Of a DNA stretch of 54,442 bases, positions 16,391-24,677 are shown piece after piece. The stretch is from an uncultured Pelagibacteraceae bacterium (GTDB lineage: Bacteria; Pseudomonadota; Alphaproteobacteria; Pelagibacterales; Pelagibacteraceae), in NCBI GenBank assembly GCA_902521075.1, contig CABYQM010000004.1, positions 1-54,442 of the forward strand, written 5' to 3'. Below the pieces are notes generated by a model. It saw only the letters and a program-made list of their open reading frames with translations. It was not told the origin of the DNA and searched no databases. The position numbers were made by a program, and so were the translations under genes. Positions within the stretch are counted from its first letter, which is position 1, and each line of letters opens with the position of its first letter.

Positions 16391-18928
16391 CTATTGATTT
16401 CTTATTAATGGATAAACTTTAGGACTTAAGTATTTAAGATTAGTTAGCATAATTAAAATCAAGGTCACAATTCCTATAGAAGCACCAAGGTAAATCAAAA
16501 CTTTAAAATCAAATTGCCAAACTAATTCAAAAATATTCTCTATAATAAATTTTGATCCAATTACTGCAAAAAAAATTGCAATTAATATTACCGACATAAA
16601 AATAATTATAAATTCTATCAAAGACGAAAATATAATTTCTTTTTTTGAAAAACCTAAAATTTTAAATACAAGATTTTGGTACTCCTTTACCTTTCCTTGG
16701 ACCATTATAGCACTTGAGATAACAATCAATCCAATGACAATTGTTACACCAGAAATTAGGGTTACAGCTATGAAGACTTTATTTAAAACTGATGTTACTT
16801 TGTTTAAGTAATCAGCAATTTTTATCATAGACAAACTCGGTAATACTTCTAACATTTTGGTTTCATCAAAATTATCTGGTTTTTTAAATTTAGCAGTTGC
16901 TAAATATTCATGAGGAATTTTTTTTGCAAATTGTGGATTAAATAACATGGCAAAATTAATATTTAGATCACGATAATCAACTTCTCTAAAATTAACTATT
17001 TCTCCATCAATTTCTCGACCATAAATGTTTAAAGTAAAAATATCTCCCAACTCAATGTTAAAATCTTTAGCCACTTTTGCATCAAGTGATATCTGAAGTT
17101 GGTTAGGTTTAGATAAATCCCACCATTCCCCTTTTAAAATTGGGTTATCTTTAGGTATATTTTCAACCCAAGAAGATCTTCTTTCACTTCCAATTACCCA
17201 ATAACTATCATTATCTGGCTTAATATAGCTATTTGGATTCACACCATTAATTTTAACTATTCCGGAAGAAACCATAGGCACTATTTCAATGTTCGCATCA
17301 GGATTCATTTTGTAAACACCTTGTTCAAATTTTTTCTTTTCACCTTTTTGAATTCCAACAAAAAAATAATCAGGTGCAATATCTGGAATAGATCTTGCAA
17401 TTTCTCTTTTAAAATTTGTTCCAACTAAAGCTAAAGTTAATAATAAAGTTACACCTAAGCCTAAAGACATAATTGTTATAGGAGTGATACTTTTTGTTTG
17501 AGTTATATTTTTTATCGACACTTTTAAAGAGATATTTGAATTAAAGTTAAACTTTTTCAGTAAATAAATTATAATTTTCGAAAGTAAAAAGAATACAATT
17601 AGACATACAAAAAAAGCCAGAAAATAACCCAAGCTATAAGAAGGCCTTTCAGATCCTAGTGTAAACAATAAAACTAAAAATGATAACAAGATAAAACTTA
17701 AAATAACTGACTTTTTTGAGTAATAAAATTGTAGGTTTTGGAATACATTTCTAAATAGGTTTGATGCTTTAACTTGATCAATTGAACTTATTGTCGGTAT
17801 TGAAAAAATTATAAGAACTAACAAACCTACAATAAATATTTTTATAAAATTAATTAAAGAGAATTTTGGATAAACATTTAATCCCAACCCATCAGATAAA
17901 TATTTATCTGCAATTGGTACAATTAAAAAACTTGAGCCATAAGAAATTACAGTAATAATAAATAATAATATTAATAATTGAAGATAATAAAGTGTTTTTA
18001 TATTCCCTGAATAAAATCCTACAGCTTTTCTTACAGCTATAGACATATTGTTCTGGTTTATAAATGACAACAATGTATTAGCGATACCTATTCCAGCAAT
18101 TAACATTGCACTAATTGAAACTAAAGAGAGAAATTGGGAAAAATTATTAATTATCCTTTTTAAGCCACTTGCTGAATTTTCTGGAAATCTAAGTTTTACT
18201 TTTTGGTCATCTTTAAAAATATCTTTGATCTTACTTTCTATTTTTTCTGGATCATCACTTGGTTTAAATTTTACTTTATATTCATAATTTAAAAAACTAC
18301 CTATTCCATTTAGTTTTAGTATCTCCAAAGTTTGTTTTCCTGCTAATGCCCAATCTCCAAAAGCTACAAACCCACTGACATCAGGTACAGATTTTATAAT
18401 TCCAACAACTATGAAACTTTGATCTTGAACCTTAACTTTGTCATTTATTTTTATCTTTAAAGTTTTTGATAAACTTTCATTAATCAAAATTGTCTTTGGT
18501 TCCTTTTGCATTCTTTCATAAGCATCTTCTGGCTCATAAACAACTTCACCGTAAAGTGGATATTTTTCATCAACTGTTTTAATTCTTGTAAATAATGATT
18601 TATTTTTTTCTCTGCCTGTCGTAGAAAGCATTGTACTGAACTCTATCATTTGTGAGACAGTTGAAAATTCCTTTACTTTATTGACTAAATTAAGATCCCC
18701 CTGATTACGGTTATAATCGATTTCGAGATCTCCACCCAAAAGAACTTTTGCATTATCATTAAGCTCTTTTTTTAAACTATCTTCGATTGTAAAGATGGCA
18801 CTTAAAATAAAAAGACTGATAAACAGCGTTACAATAATGCTTGAAATTTTTTTATAATTTCTGCTTAAATCCTTTAAAGCATACTTGAATATTAAACTTA
18901 ACTCCGAAAAATTATTTAATTTTTCCAT
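16391..18928 (-). CDS. ABC exporter permease, FtsX/YbbP-like (MacB-type fold)
   Basis: An 845-residue inner-membrane protein. One hydrophobic helix lies near residue 30, then a large extracytoplasmic MacB-type domain (about 50-260), then clusters of membrane helices (about 270-380 and 405-460), a second periplasmic domain and three more helices at the C-terminus. This ten-helix double FtsX arrangement is typical of YbbP. The start overlaps the stop of the ATPase gene by 17 bases. As in E. coli, where ybbA-ybbP is divergent from tesA, the neighbour across the divergent spacer is a TesA-like esterase. Substrate is unknown; lipid or lipoprotein handling is a guess from the context. Confidence 0.9.
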   Translation of the reverse strand: MEKLNNFSELSLIFKYALKDLSRNYKKISSIIVTLFISLFILSAIFTIEDSLKKELNDNAKVLLGGDLEIDYNRNQGDLNLVNKVKEFSTVSQMIEFSTMLSTTGREKNKSLFTRIKTVDEKYPLYGEVVYEPEDAYERMQKEPKTILINESLSKTLKIKINDKVKVQDQSFIVVGIIKSVPDVSGFVAFGDWALAGKQTLEILKLNGIGSFLNYEYKVKFKPSDDPEKIESKIKDIFKDDQKVKLRFPENSASGLKRIINNFSQFLSLVSISAMLIAGIGIANTLLSFINQNNMSIAVRKAVGFYSGNIKTLYYLQLLILLFIITVISYGSSFLIVPIADKYLSDGLGLNVYPKFSLINFIKIFIVGLLVLIIFSIPTISSIDQVKASNLFRNVFQNLQFYYSKKSVILSFILLSFLVLLFTLGSERPSYSLGYFLAFFVCLIVFFLLSKIIIYLLKKFNFNSNISLKVSIKNITQTKSITPITIMSLGLGVTLLLTLALVGTNFKREIARSIPDIAPDYFFVGIQKGEKKKFEQGVYKMNPDANIEIVPMVSSGIVKINGVNPNSYIKPDNDSYWVIGSERRSSWVENIPKDNPILKGEWWDLSKPNQLQISLDAKVAKDFNIELGDIFTLNIYGREIDGEIVNFREVDYRDLNINFAMLFNPQFAKKIPHEYLATAKFKKPDNFDETKMLEVLPSLSMIKIADYLNKVTSVLNKVFIAVTLISGVTIVIGLIVISSAIMVQGKVKEYQNLVFKILGFSKKEIIFSSLIEFIIIFMSVILIAIFFAVIGSKFIIENIFELVWQFDFKVLIYLGASIGIVTLILIMLTNLKYLSPKVYPLIRNQ

Positions 18929-19577
18929 CTTTGATTTTAATTTTTCGTTTTGCTTTGTCTGCTAATTTTGGATCATGTGTGACCATTATTAAAGAAGACC
19001 CTTCTTCTTTGACGTATTTAAATAAAATTTCAGAGATCATTATTGAGTTTTCGGTATCTAGATTACCAGTTGGTTCATCAGCTAAAATCAAATCTGGTTT
19101 CATTGCAATAGCTCTTGCAATCGCGACACGTTGTTGCTCTCCACCAGATAATTGACTTGGAAGATTATTGAATCTATGTTTTAGACCAAATCGATCTAAT
19201 AAACTTTTTGCTTCTTTCTCTGGATTTTTAAATTCATTAAGTTCAAGTGTTAAAGCTACATTTTCAACAGCTGTATAATTTGGAATTAAATAGAAAGATT
19301 GAAATATAATTCCTATATTTTGCTTTCTAATTTCAGATACTTCGTCTTCATTAAGATTTGTTATTTCCCTGTCTTGAAATATAATTTTCCCTGAGGTTGG
19401 ACGTTCTAGTCCACCAATAAGCATAATCAAGCTTGTTTTTCCTGACCCACTTTCTCCAACCACAGATACAGTTTCTTTTTTTTTTATAGTTAAATCAATA
19501 TTTTTTAAAACATTGATATTGTCCTTCCCAGTTTGGTATTTGAGATTTATTTTTTTTAATTTAAGAAGTGTGTTCAT
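18912..19577 (-). CDS. ABC transporter ATP-binding protein, YbbA/LolD-like
   Basis: The energising ATPase of the adjacent FtsX-type permease, 221 residues from the ATG at 19577. Walker A is GESGSGKTS, the signature is LSGGEQQRVAIARA, Walker B is LILADEPTGNLD, and the switch His is in VTHDPKLADKA, all intact. I chose 19577, which gives MNTLLKLKKINLKYQTG, the normal short lead before the first beta strand. A longer frame to 19625 adds 16 residues (MCTRKNNN...) that would run into the esterase coding region. The chosen ATG overlaps the divergent esterase ATG in the four bases CATG, so neither gene has a leader outside the other one. Confidence 0.92.
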   Translation of the reverse strand: MNTLLKLKKINLKYQTGKDNINVLKNIDLTIKKKETVSVVGESGSGKTSLIMLIGGLERPTSGKIIFQDREITNLNEDEVSEIRKQNIGIIFQSFYLIPNYTAVENVALTLELNEFKNPEKEAKSLLDRFGLKHRFNNLPSQLSGGEQQRVAIARAIAMKPDLILADEPTGNLDTENSIMISEILFKYVKEEGSSLIMVTHDPKLADKAKRKIKIKDGKIK

Positions 19578-20184
19578 GAATAAAAGTTTATTTATAAAAA
19601 TATTGTTATTCTTTCTAGTGCACATAAATGCAAGTGCAATAGAAAAGGTTATATTATTCGGCGATAGTTTAATGGCGGGTTATGGTCTACCTAAAGAACA
19701 ACACTTATCTTTGGTTTTAGAAAGTAATCTCGTAAGGAGTGGTTTAAATATTAAGGTAATAAATGGAAGTGTGTCAGGAAGCACTTCTTCTGGTGGATTG
19801 AATAGAGCAGAATGGAGTTTATCAGAACCCGGTATTGATCTAATCATCCTTGGTCTTGGGGCAAATGATATGCTTAGAGGAATTCAACCAGATGAAACTG
19901 AGAGAAATTTAGAAGAAATAATTAAAATCGCTAACAGTAAAAAAATTAAAATTATAATAGCTGGGATGGTTGCGCCAACAACTCATGGAACTAAATATAA
20001 AAAAAATTTTGATGCTATTTATCCTAAATTGTCAAAAAAATATAATTTACCTTTAATTCCATTTTTGCTAGAGGGTGTTGCTCTTGATCCAAATCTAAAT
20101 CAACAAGATGGCATACATCCCAACAAAGCTGGAACAATAGTTATAAGTAATACAATTCAAGATATTATTTCAAAAAATTATTAA
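19576..20184 (+). CDS. secreted SGNH hydrolase, TesA-like arylesterase/lysophospholipase
   Basis: A 202-residue esterase of the SGNH (GDSL) fold. Catalytic Ser31 is in VILFGDSLMAGYG, the block III Asn97 is in GLGANDML, and Asp178/His181 are in DGIHPN. The first 21 residues form a signal peptide (KIL..LFFLVHINASA), so the enzyme is periplasmic. I prefer the start at 19576; an in-frame start at 19513 would add 21 residues ahead of the signal peptide. Family members hydrolyse acyl thioesters and lysophospholipids; the real substrate here is unknown. Divergence from a YbbA/YbbP-like exporter repeats the gene order known from E. coli and suggests a joint role in envelope lipid turnover. Confidence 0.93.
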   Translation: MNKSLFIKILLFFLVHINASAIEKVILFGDSLMAGYGLPKEQHLSLVLESNLVRSGLNIKVINGSVSGSTSSGGLNRAEWSLSEPGIDLIILGLGANDMLRGIQPDETERNLEEIIKIANSKKIKIIIAGMVAPTTHGTKYKKNFDAIYPKLSKKYNLPLIPFLLEGVALDPNLNQQDGIHPNKAGTIVISNTIQDIISKNY

Positions 20185-20190
20185 TCGGAT

Positions 20191-21192
20191 ATGAAAAAAA
20201 AATATCATCATTTAGCAAATGGCACATTTCGTAATCCTGAAGGATCAAAGATGATTGATATGAATTTCAATTGGTCGTTTAAGGTCTTTAACCAAGAAAA
20301 AAAAAAATTAGATATGACTTTTCCTGAAAGTAATATCATTAAAAAAGAAAAAGTTTTATTGGATTTAAATAATTTCCAAAAAGAAGAATATGTAGCGTGG
20401 ATAGGTCATGCAACATTTTTATTAAAATTAGGGGAAATAACAATAATAACAGATCCAGTTTTTTCAAAAAATGCAGGACCTTTATTTTTTGGGCCAAAGA
20501 GATTTACCGAACCAGCATTAAAACTAAATGAAATACCAAAAACAGATATTTTTCTGCTAACTCACAATCACTACGATCATCAAGACATGAAAACAATAAT
20601 GAGATTTCCATATAAAGATTCTAAAGTTTTGGTACCTTTAGGACTAAAAAAATATTTTAAAATTAATAGATTTAAAGATGTAAATGAAATGGATTGGTAT
20701 GATCAAATAAGAGTAAATCAGAATTTAAATATCACTTTTCTGCCATCAGTCCACTGGTCAAAGAGGAGTTTAACGGATACTAATAAAACTTTATGGGGCA
20801 GCTATTTGATTGAATACAAAGGAAAAAAAATATTATTTTCATGTGATACTGGTGTTGGAAAAATATATAAAAAATTGGGAGATAAGTATGGTCCAATTGA
20901 TTTAACATTTATTAACATTGGCGCATATAATTTTTATCCTATGGCTTCAATTAAAGACTCTTCTGCTTACCACACTAACCCTGAAGAAGCCCTTGGACTT
21001 GCTAAAGATTTAAAAAGTAAAAAAGTAATTGGAATGCATTGGGGAACTTTTGTCTTATCACTTGAACCAATATTAGAGCCCCCTTTAAGGTTTAAGCAAA
21101 ATGCAGAAAAATTTGGATTTAAAAAAGATGATGCAATTATTTTTAAAATTGGTGAATTTAAATTATTTAAAGAGCTTTTTGATACTAACTAG
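20191..21192 (+). CDS. metallo-beta-lactamase-fold hydrolase, NAPE-PLD-like
   Basis: A 333-residue enzyme of the metallo-beta-lactamase fold. The two-metal motif is LTHNHYDHQDM (His125, His127, Asp129, His130), with ILFSCDTG and the late GMHWGTF adding further ligands. The opening HLANGTFRNPEGS and AWIGHATFLLK are typical of the bacterial relatives of N-acyl-phosphatidylethanolamine phospholipase D, about 330-370 residues long. No signal peptide is apparent. It follows the TesA-like esterase by 6 bases, so phospholipid turnover is a sensible but unproved joint role. It overlaps the stop of the convergent dehydrogenase-like gene by 8 bases. Confidence 0.88.
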   Translation: MKKKYHHLANGTFRNPEGSKMIDMNFNWSFKVFNQEKKKLDMTFPESNIIKKEKVLLDLNNFQKEEYVAWIGHATFLLKLGEITIITDPVFSKNAGPLFFGPKRFTEPALKLNEIPKTDIFLLTHNHYDHQDMKTIMRFPYKDSKVLVPLGLKKYFKINRFKDVNEMDWYDQIRVNQNLNITFLPSVHWSKRSLTDTNKTLWGSYLIEYKGKKILFSCDTGVGKIYKKLGDKYGPIDLTFINIGAYNFYPMASIKDSSAYHTNPEEALGLAKDLKSKKVIGMHWGTFVLSLEPILEPPLRFKQNAEKFGFKKDDAIIFKIGEFKLFKELFDTN

Positions 21193-22249
21193 AATTTTCC
21201 ATCAACCACAATCCATCTTGATTTAAAAAATATAGTTTACCATTTATAGGATGAATTTGTATGTCTCTGATTCTTCCAATTTTATCTTTAAATATTATTT
21301 CCTCTTTTACATTTGATAAATCATTAAACTCTAATTTTCTTAAAGACTTATCTTTAAGAGAAGTAATTAATGCATGACCATTCCATTCTTTAAATTCATT
21401 ACCTTTATAAATTGTGATCGCACTTGTGGCTATAGATGGAACCCAATATTGAATGGCTTTTGTAAAGCCAGGTTTCCATTTTGGCCCTATTGGTATACCT
21501 GAATAATTTGTGCCACCCCATCCAAGAATTTTCCAACCATAATTTTCACCTTTCTTTGCTTCACCAAACCAATCGCCTCCTTTTGCACCATGATTGCTCA
21601 TATAAATTTTTCCATCGAAAGGTGATAAAGCTAAACCTTGAGGATTTCTTACACCAATTTGATATATTTCAGGCAGCCAGTCTGATTTCCCCTCAAAACG
21701 AGGATTGTCTTTTGGAATGCCACCATCTAGATAAATTCTAATTATACTCCCTGGATGTTTATTTCCATCTTGAGCAATCATTCCCCCACCTCTTTCACCT
21801 GCAGAAGCAAATAAATAATTGTCTTTAATTACCAGTCTTGAACCAAAGTGATAAGGCGAGTCAATTGGTGGATTGGCTTGAAAAATATTATTAAAATTTA
21901 ATTTGTTTTTATTAAATTTTGCACGTGCAATTGAAGTACTAGTCTTCCAATTATTTCTATTTTCTGTGTATGAGATGTAAATGTAATCTTCATTATACAG
22001 AATATCCAATAATCCTCCCTGTCCATATTCTACAAAATTTAAGTTATGACCAATTTCACTCGTCTCTCTTGTCGAAATATTAACAAGTTTTATTTTGCCA
22101 CCTTTCTCGGTAACAATCATTTCATTATCATTAACGAACGACGAACCCCAAGGTGCTTCTAATTCAATAATTTTATTAAAATTAAAATTTTTACTAAATG
22201 AATTAGTTGATAATAGTATTAATGATAAAAGAAATAATAATTTCTTCAC
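21185..22249 (-). CDS. secreted PQQ-dependent sugar dehydrogenase-like protein (glucose/sorbosone dehydrogenase family)
   Basis: A protein of about 354 residues with a signal peptide (KKLLFLLSLILLSTNSFS) and a six-bladed beta-propeller sequence: APWGSSFVNDNEMIVTEKGG, GGLLDILY, SAGERGGGMIAQD, QIGVRNPQGLALSP, NHGAKGGDWFGEA and NYGWKILGWG are the recurrent family segments. Relatives oxidise sugars with PQQ, but some only share the fold. I take the GTG at 22247-22249 as the start. It lies one base past the TAG of the upstream SDR gene and places the signal peptide at the N-terminus; an ATG start at 22285 would put 12 unlikely residues in front and overlap the SDR. Confidence 0.85.
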   Translation of the reverse strand: MKKLLFLLSLILLSTNSFSKNFNFNKIIELEAPWGSSFVNDNEMIVTEKGGKIKLVNISTRETSEIGHNLNFVEYGQGGLLDILYNEDYIYISYTENRNNWKTSTSIARAKFNKNKLNFNNIFQANPPIDSPYHFGSRLVIKDNYLFASAGERGGGMIAQDGNKHPGSIIRIYLDGGIPKDNPRFEGKSDWLPEIYQIGVRNPQGLALSPFDGKIYMSNHGAKGGDWFGEAKKGENYGWKILGWGGTNYSGIPIGPKWKPGFTKAIQYWVPSIATSAITIYKGNEFKEWNGHALITSLKDKSLRKLEFNDLSNVKEEIIFKDKIGRIRDIQIHPINGKLYFLNQDGLWLMENSS

Positions 22250-22250
22250 T

Positions 22251-22961
22251 CTATGAAAGTTTTGATCTACCACCATCGACAGCAATAATTTGTCCTGTAA
22301 CCCAAGAACTTTCTTCAGTTATTAGAAATTTTGCAAGCGAAGCTGAGTCTTTACCTTCTCCAAGTCTTTTTAATGGATGGGCTTTTGCTATACCATCAGC
22401 TAAAACTTTATTTTTAAGCATTGGCTCTGCAATTTTTGAATTAGTTAAACTTGGAGCAATGCAATTTACTCTTATATTAGGAGCAAATTCTGCTGCTAAA
22501 GAAACAGTTAATCCTTCAACAGCTGCTTTAGTTGAAGCTATAATTGCATGATTTGTAAAACCCCTTTGAGCAGCAACAGTTGAAAACAAAACAATCGATC
22601 CTTTATTTTTTTTTAAACTTTCTTGATAACCTTTAATTAAATCTACTGCAGAATATAAATTTAGTTTCATACATTTTGTAAAATCTTGTTCTGAAACCAT
22701 TCTCAAAGGTTTTAAATCAATTGAACCAACACAATAAGCTATACCTTTGATATCATCTATTTCGGACTTAATCTTTTCAACAAAACCATTTTCTAAAACA
22801 TCAGAGACTGTATATTTACAATTTAGTTTTTCAGACAAAGATTTTGTTCTTTCTTCATCCCTACCAATTAAATGTACTTCTTTACCGGCCGCATGTAACT
22901 GTTCGGCTAAATTAGATCCGATAGATCCTGTCGCACCTACTACTAAATATTTTTCTGACAT
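22251..22961 (-). CDS. short-chain dehydrogenase/reductase family protein lacking the catalytic Tyr
   Basis: A 236-residue Rossmann-fold protein. The cofactor loop is VVGATGSIGSNLAEQL (7-22), a variant of TGxxxGxG. An RD pair after the second strand (GRDEER) suggests NADP preference. Asn101 and Ser127 (FSTVAA) are in their usual places, and Lys145 is present in ASTKAAVEGL, but the position four before it, normally Tyr, is Ile141. VRVNCIAPSL-type sequence (IRVNCIAPSLT) and a C-terminal QIIAVDGGRS complete the family. A subgroup of SDRs with this substitution exists; they may bind cofactor without normal reduction. It is divergent from the cryptochrome-like gene and followed at one base by the sugar-dehydrogenase-like gene. 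Confidence 0.85.
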   Translation of the reverse strand: MSEKYLVVGATGSIGSNLAEQLHAAGKEVHLIGRDEERTKSLSEKLNCKYTVSDVLENGFVEKIKSEIDDIKGIAYCVGSIDLKPLRMVSEQDFTKCMKLNLYSAVDLIKGYQESLKKNKGSIVLFSTVAAQRGFTNHAIIASTKAAVEGLTVSLAAEFAPNIRVNCIAPSLTNSKIAEPMLKNKVLADGIAKAHPLKRLGEGKDSASLAKFLITEESSWVTGQIIAVDGGRSKLS

Positions 22962-22988
22962 AAATTTTTAAAGGGTTATATATAGTTA

Positions 22989-24479
22989 ATGAAATTATTT
23001 TTTCTACTTGGAAATCAGCTTTTCTCAGAGAAATATCTAGAAAAGTACAAAAAAGACCACTTTTTCTTTATGGCTGAAGATTATCAGCTTTGTACGTACG
23101 AAAAGCATCATAAACAAAAGATATTATTGTTCTTATCTTGCATGCGATCTCACGCAGACAGACTAAAAAAAAATAAATTTAAATTAGAATATTCTTCGAT
23201 CGAGGATAAATCTTTCAAGCTGGATTACACAGAAAAATTAAAAAAAATAATTAAAGCAAAAAAAATAGAAGAAATTTCAAGTTTCGAAATTGAGGATAAG
23301 TTTTTTGAAAATAAAATTGCCAATTTTTTAAAAAAGGAAAAAATTAAATGGAATATTATTCAAACACCAATGTTTTTAAATTCTAGAGAAAAATTTAAAA
23401 ACTATTTATCGAAATCAAAAAAACCTTTTATGGCAGTTTTTTATAAAGAGACTAGAAGAGATTTGGATATACTCATGAAAAAAGATGGTAATCCAGAAGG
23501 AGGCAAATGGAGTTTTGACGAAGAAAATCGAAATAAACTTCCAAAAAATATATCTATACCCAAATTTCCTAAAATTACTGAGACTGTTCATACGAAAAAA
23601 CTAAAAATTTTAATTGATAAAAATTTTAAAAGTCACCCAGGTAATACGAAAGACTTTTGGTTTGCTACGGAATATGATGATGTAATTAAATTATTAAATT
23701 TTTTTATTAAAGAGAAATCAAATTTATTTGGGGATTATGAAGATGCAGTTGATCAGAAAGACAATATATTATTTCATAGTGCTTTAAGTCCTTACATCAA
23801 TTTAGGTCTTATCACTCCAGAATTTATAATTAAAAAAGTTTTAGATTTTCACAACAAAAATAAAATAAGATTAAATTCCTTAGAAGGTTATATTCGTCAA
23901 GTAATCGGGTGGAGAGAATTTATGAGGGGAATATATCAAAGCTATTCAAAAGAAATGGAAACTAGAAATTTTTTTAAACAAAATAGAAAAATGAAAAACT
24001 CATGGTACGAAGGAACAACAGGATTACCACCTCTCGATTATGCTATTAAAAATGCAGTGAATTATGGTTGGTCACATCATATTGAAAGGTTAATGATTTT
24101 ATCAAACATAATGAATTTATGTGAAGTTAAGCCAACGTATGTTTACAAATGGTTTATGGAAATGTTTGTGGATTCCTCTGATTGGGTAATGGTCCCGAAT
24201 GTTTATGGAATGGGGCTTTTCAGTGATGGAGGAATCTTTGCAACAAAACCATATATTTGCGGTTCCGCTTATTTCATGAAAATGATGGATTTTAAAAAAG
24301 GAGAATGGTGCAATACCATGGATGGTCTTTATTGGAGATTCATAAATAGAAATAGAGCCTTCTTTTTAAAAAATCCTAGACTTTCTATGATGGTTAGAAT
24401 TTTCGATAAAATGAAACCTGATAGAAAAAAATTAATTTTAGCTGAGGCAGAAAAATTTATTAAACAAAATACTGCATAG
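22989..24479 (+). CDS. cryptochrome/photolyase-related protein (DPRP / bacterial (6-4) photolyase-like family)
   Basis: A 496-residue flavoprotein of the photolyase-related group. The N-terminal alpha/beta domain (about 1-130) starts KLFFLLGNQLFSE. The FAD-binding helical domain carries YIRQVIGWREFMRGIYQ (301-317), GWSHHIERLMILSN (360-373) and FVDSSDWVMVPNVYGMG (393-409), then GLYWRFI near 446-452. Relatives such as PhrB and CryB hold a 4Fe-4S cluster through four cysteines; here Cys378, Cys424 and Cys441 lie nearby, but the close CxxC pair expected before the GLYW motif is absent. It is likely a light-driven DNA repair enzyme or a blue-light receptor. The DUF2256 gene overlaps its stop codon. 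Confidence 0.88.
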   Translation: MKLFFLLGNQLFSEKYLEKYKKDHFFFMAEDYQLCTYEKHHKQKILLFLSCMRSHADRLKKNKFKLEYSSIEDKSFKLDYTEKLKKIIKAKKIEEISSFEIEDKFFENKIANFLKKEKIKWNIIQTPMFLNSREKFKNYLSKSKKPFMAVFYKETRRDLDILMKKDGNPEGGKWSFDEENRNKLPKNISIPKFPKITETVHTKKLKILIDKNFKSHPGNTKDFWFATEYDDVIKLLNFFIKEKSNLFGDYEDAVDQKDNILFHSALSPYINLGLITPEFIIKKVLDFHNKNKIRLNSLEGYIRQVIGWREFMRGIYQSYSKEMETRNFFKQNRKMKNSWYEGTTGLPPLDYAIKNAVNYGWSHHIERLMILSNIMNLCEVKPTYVYKWFMEMFVDSSDWVMVPNVYGMGLFSDGGIFATKPYICGSAYFMKMMDFKKGEWCNTMDGLYWRFINRNRAFFLKNPRLSMMVRIFDKMKPDRKKLILAEAEKFIKQNTA

Positions 24480-24607
24480 TGAGAAAAGAAAATTTACCCA
24501 CAAAAATTTGCCCTGTATGTAAGAGACCTTTTACTTGGAGAAAAAAATGGAAATTAAACTGGGATAAAGTGAAATATTGTTCTAAGAAATGTTCAAAGAA
24601 CAACTAA
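24479..24607 (+). CDS. DUF2256 small zinc-ribbon protein
   Basis: A 42-residue protein read from GTG at 24479, whose first G is the last base of the photolyase-related stop TAG. The sequence opens MRKENLPTKICPVCKRPFTW and has CPVC (Cys11, Cys14) and CSKKC (Cys34, Cys38), a four-cysteine knuckle that should bind zinc, with WRKKW between. This is the DUF2256 pattern; the family is repeatedly found next to or fused with cryptochrome/photolyase-related proteins. The one-base overlap implies translational coupling. Function unknown; nucleic-acid or protein contact for the photolyase partner is plausible. Confidence 0.88.
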   Translation: MRKENLPTKICPVCKRPFTWRKKWKLNWDKVKYCSKKCSKNN

Positions 24608-24677
24608 GAATTTAATTTTAATAATTATTTAATCTTTCTGAAATAATTTTGTATCTTATTTAAATTATAAATTTTTC

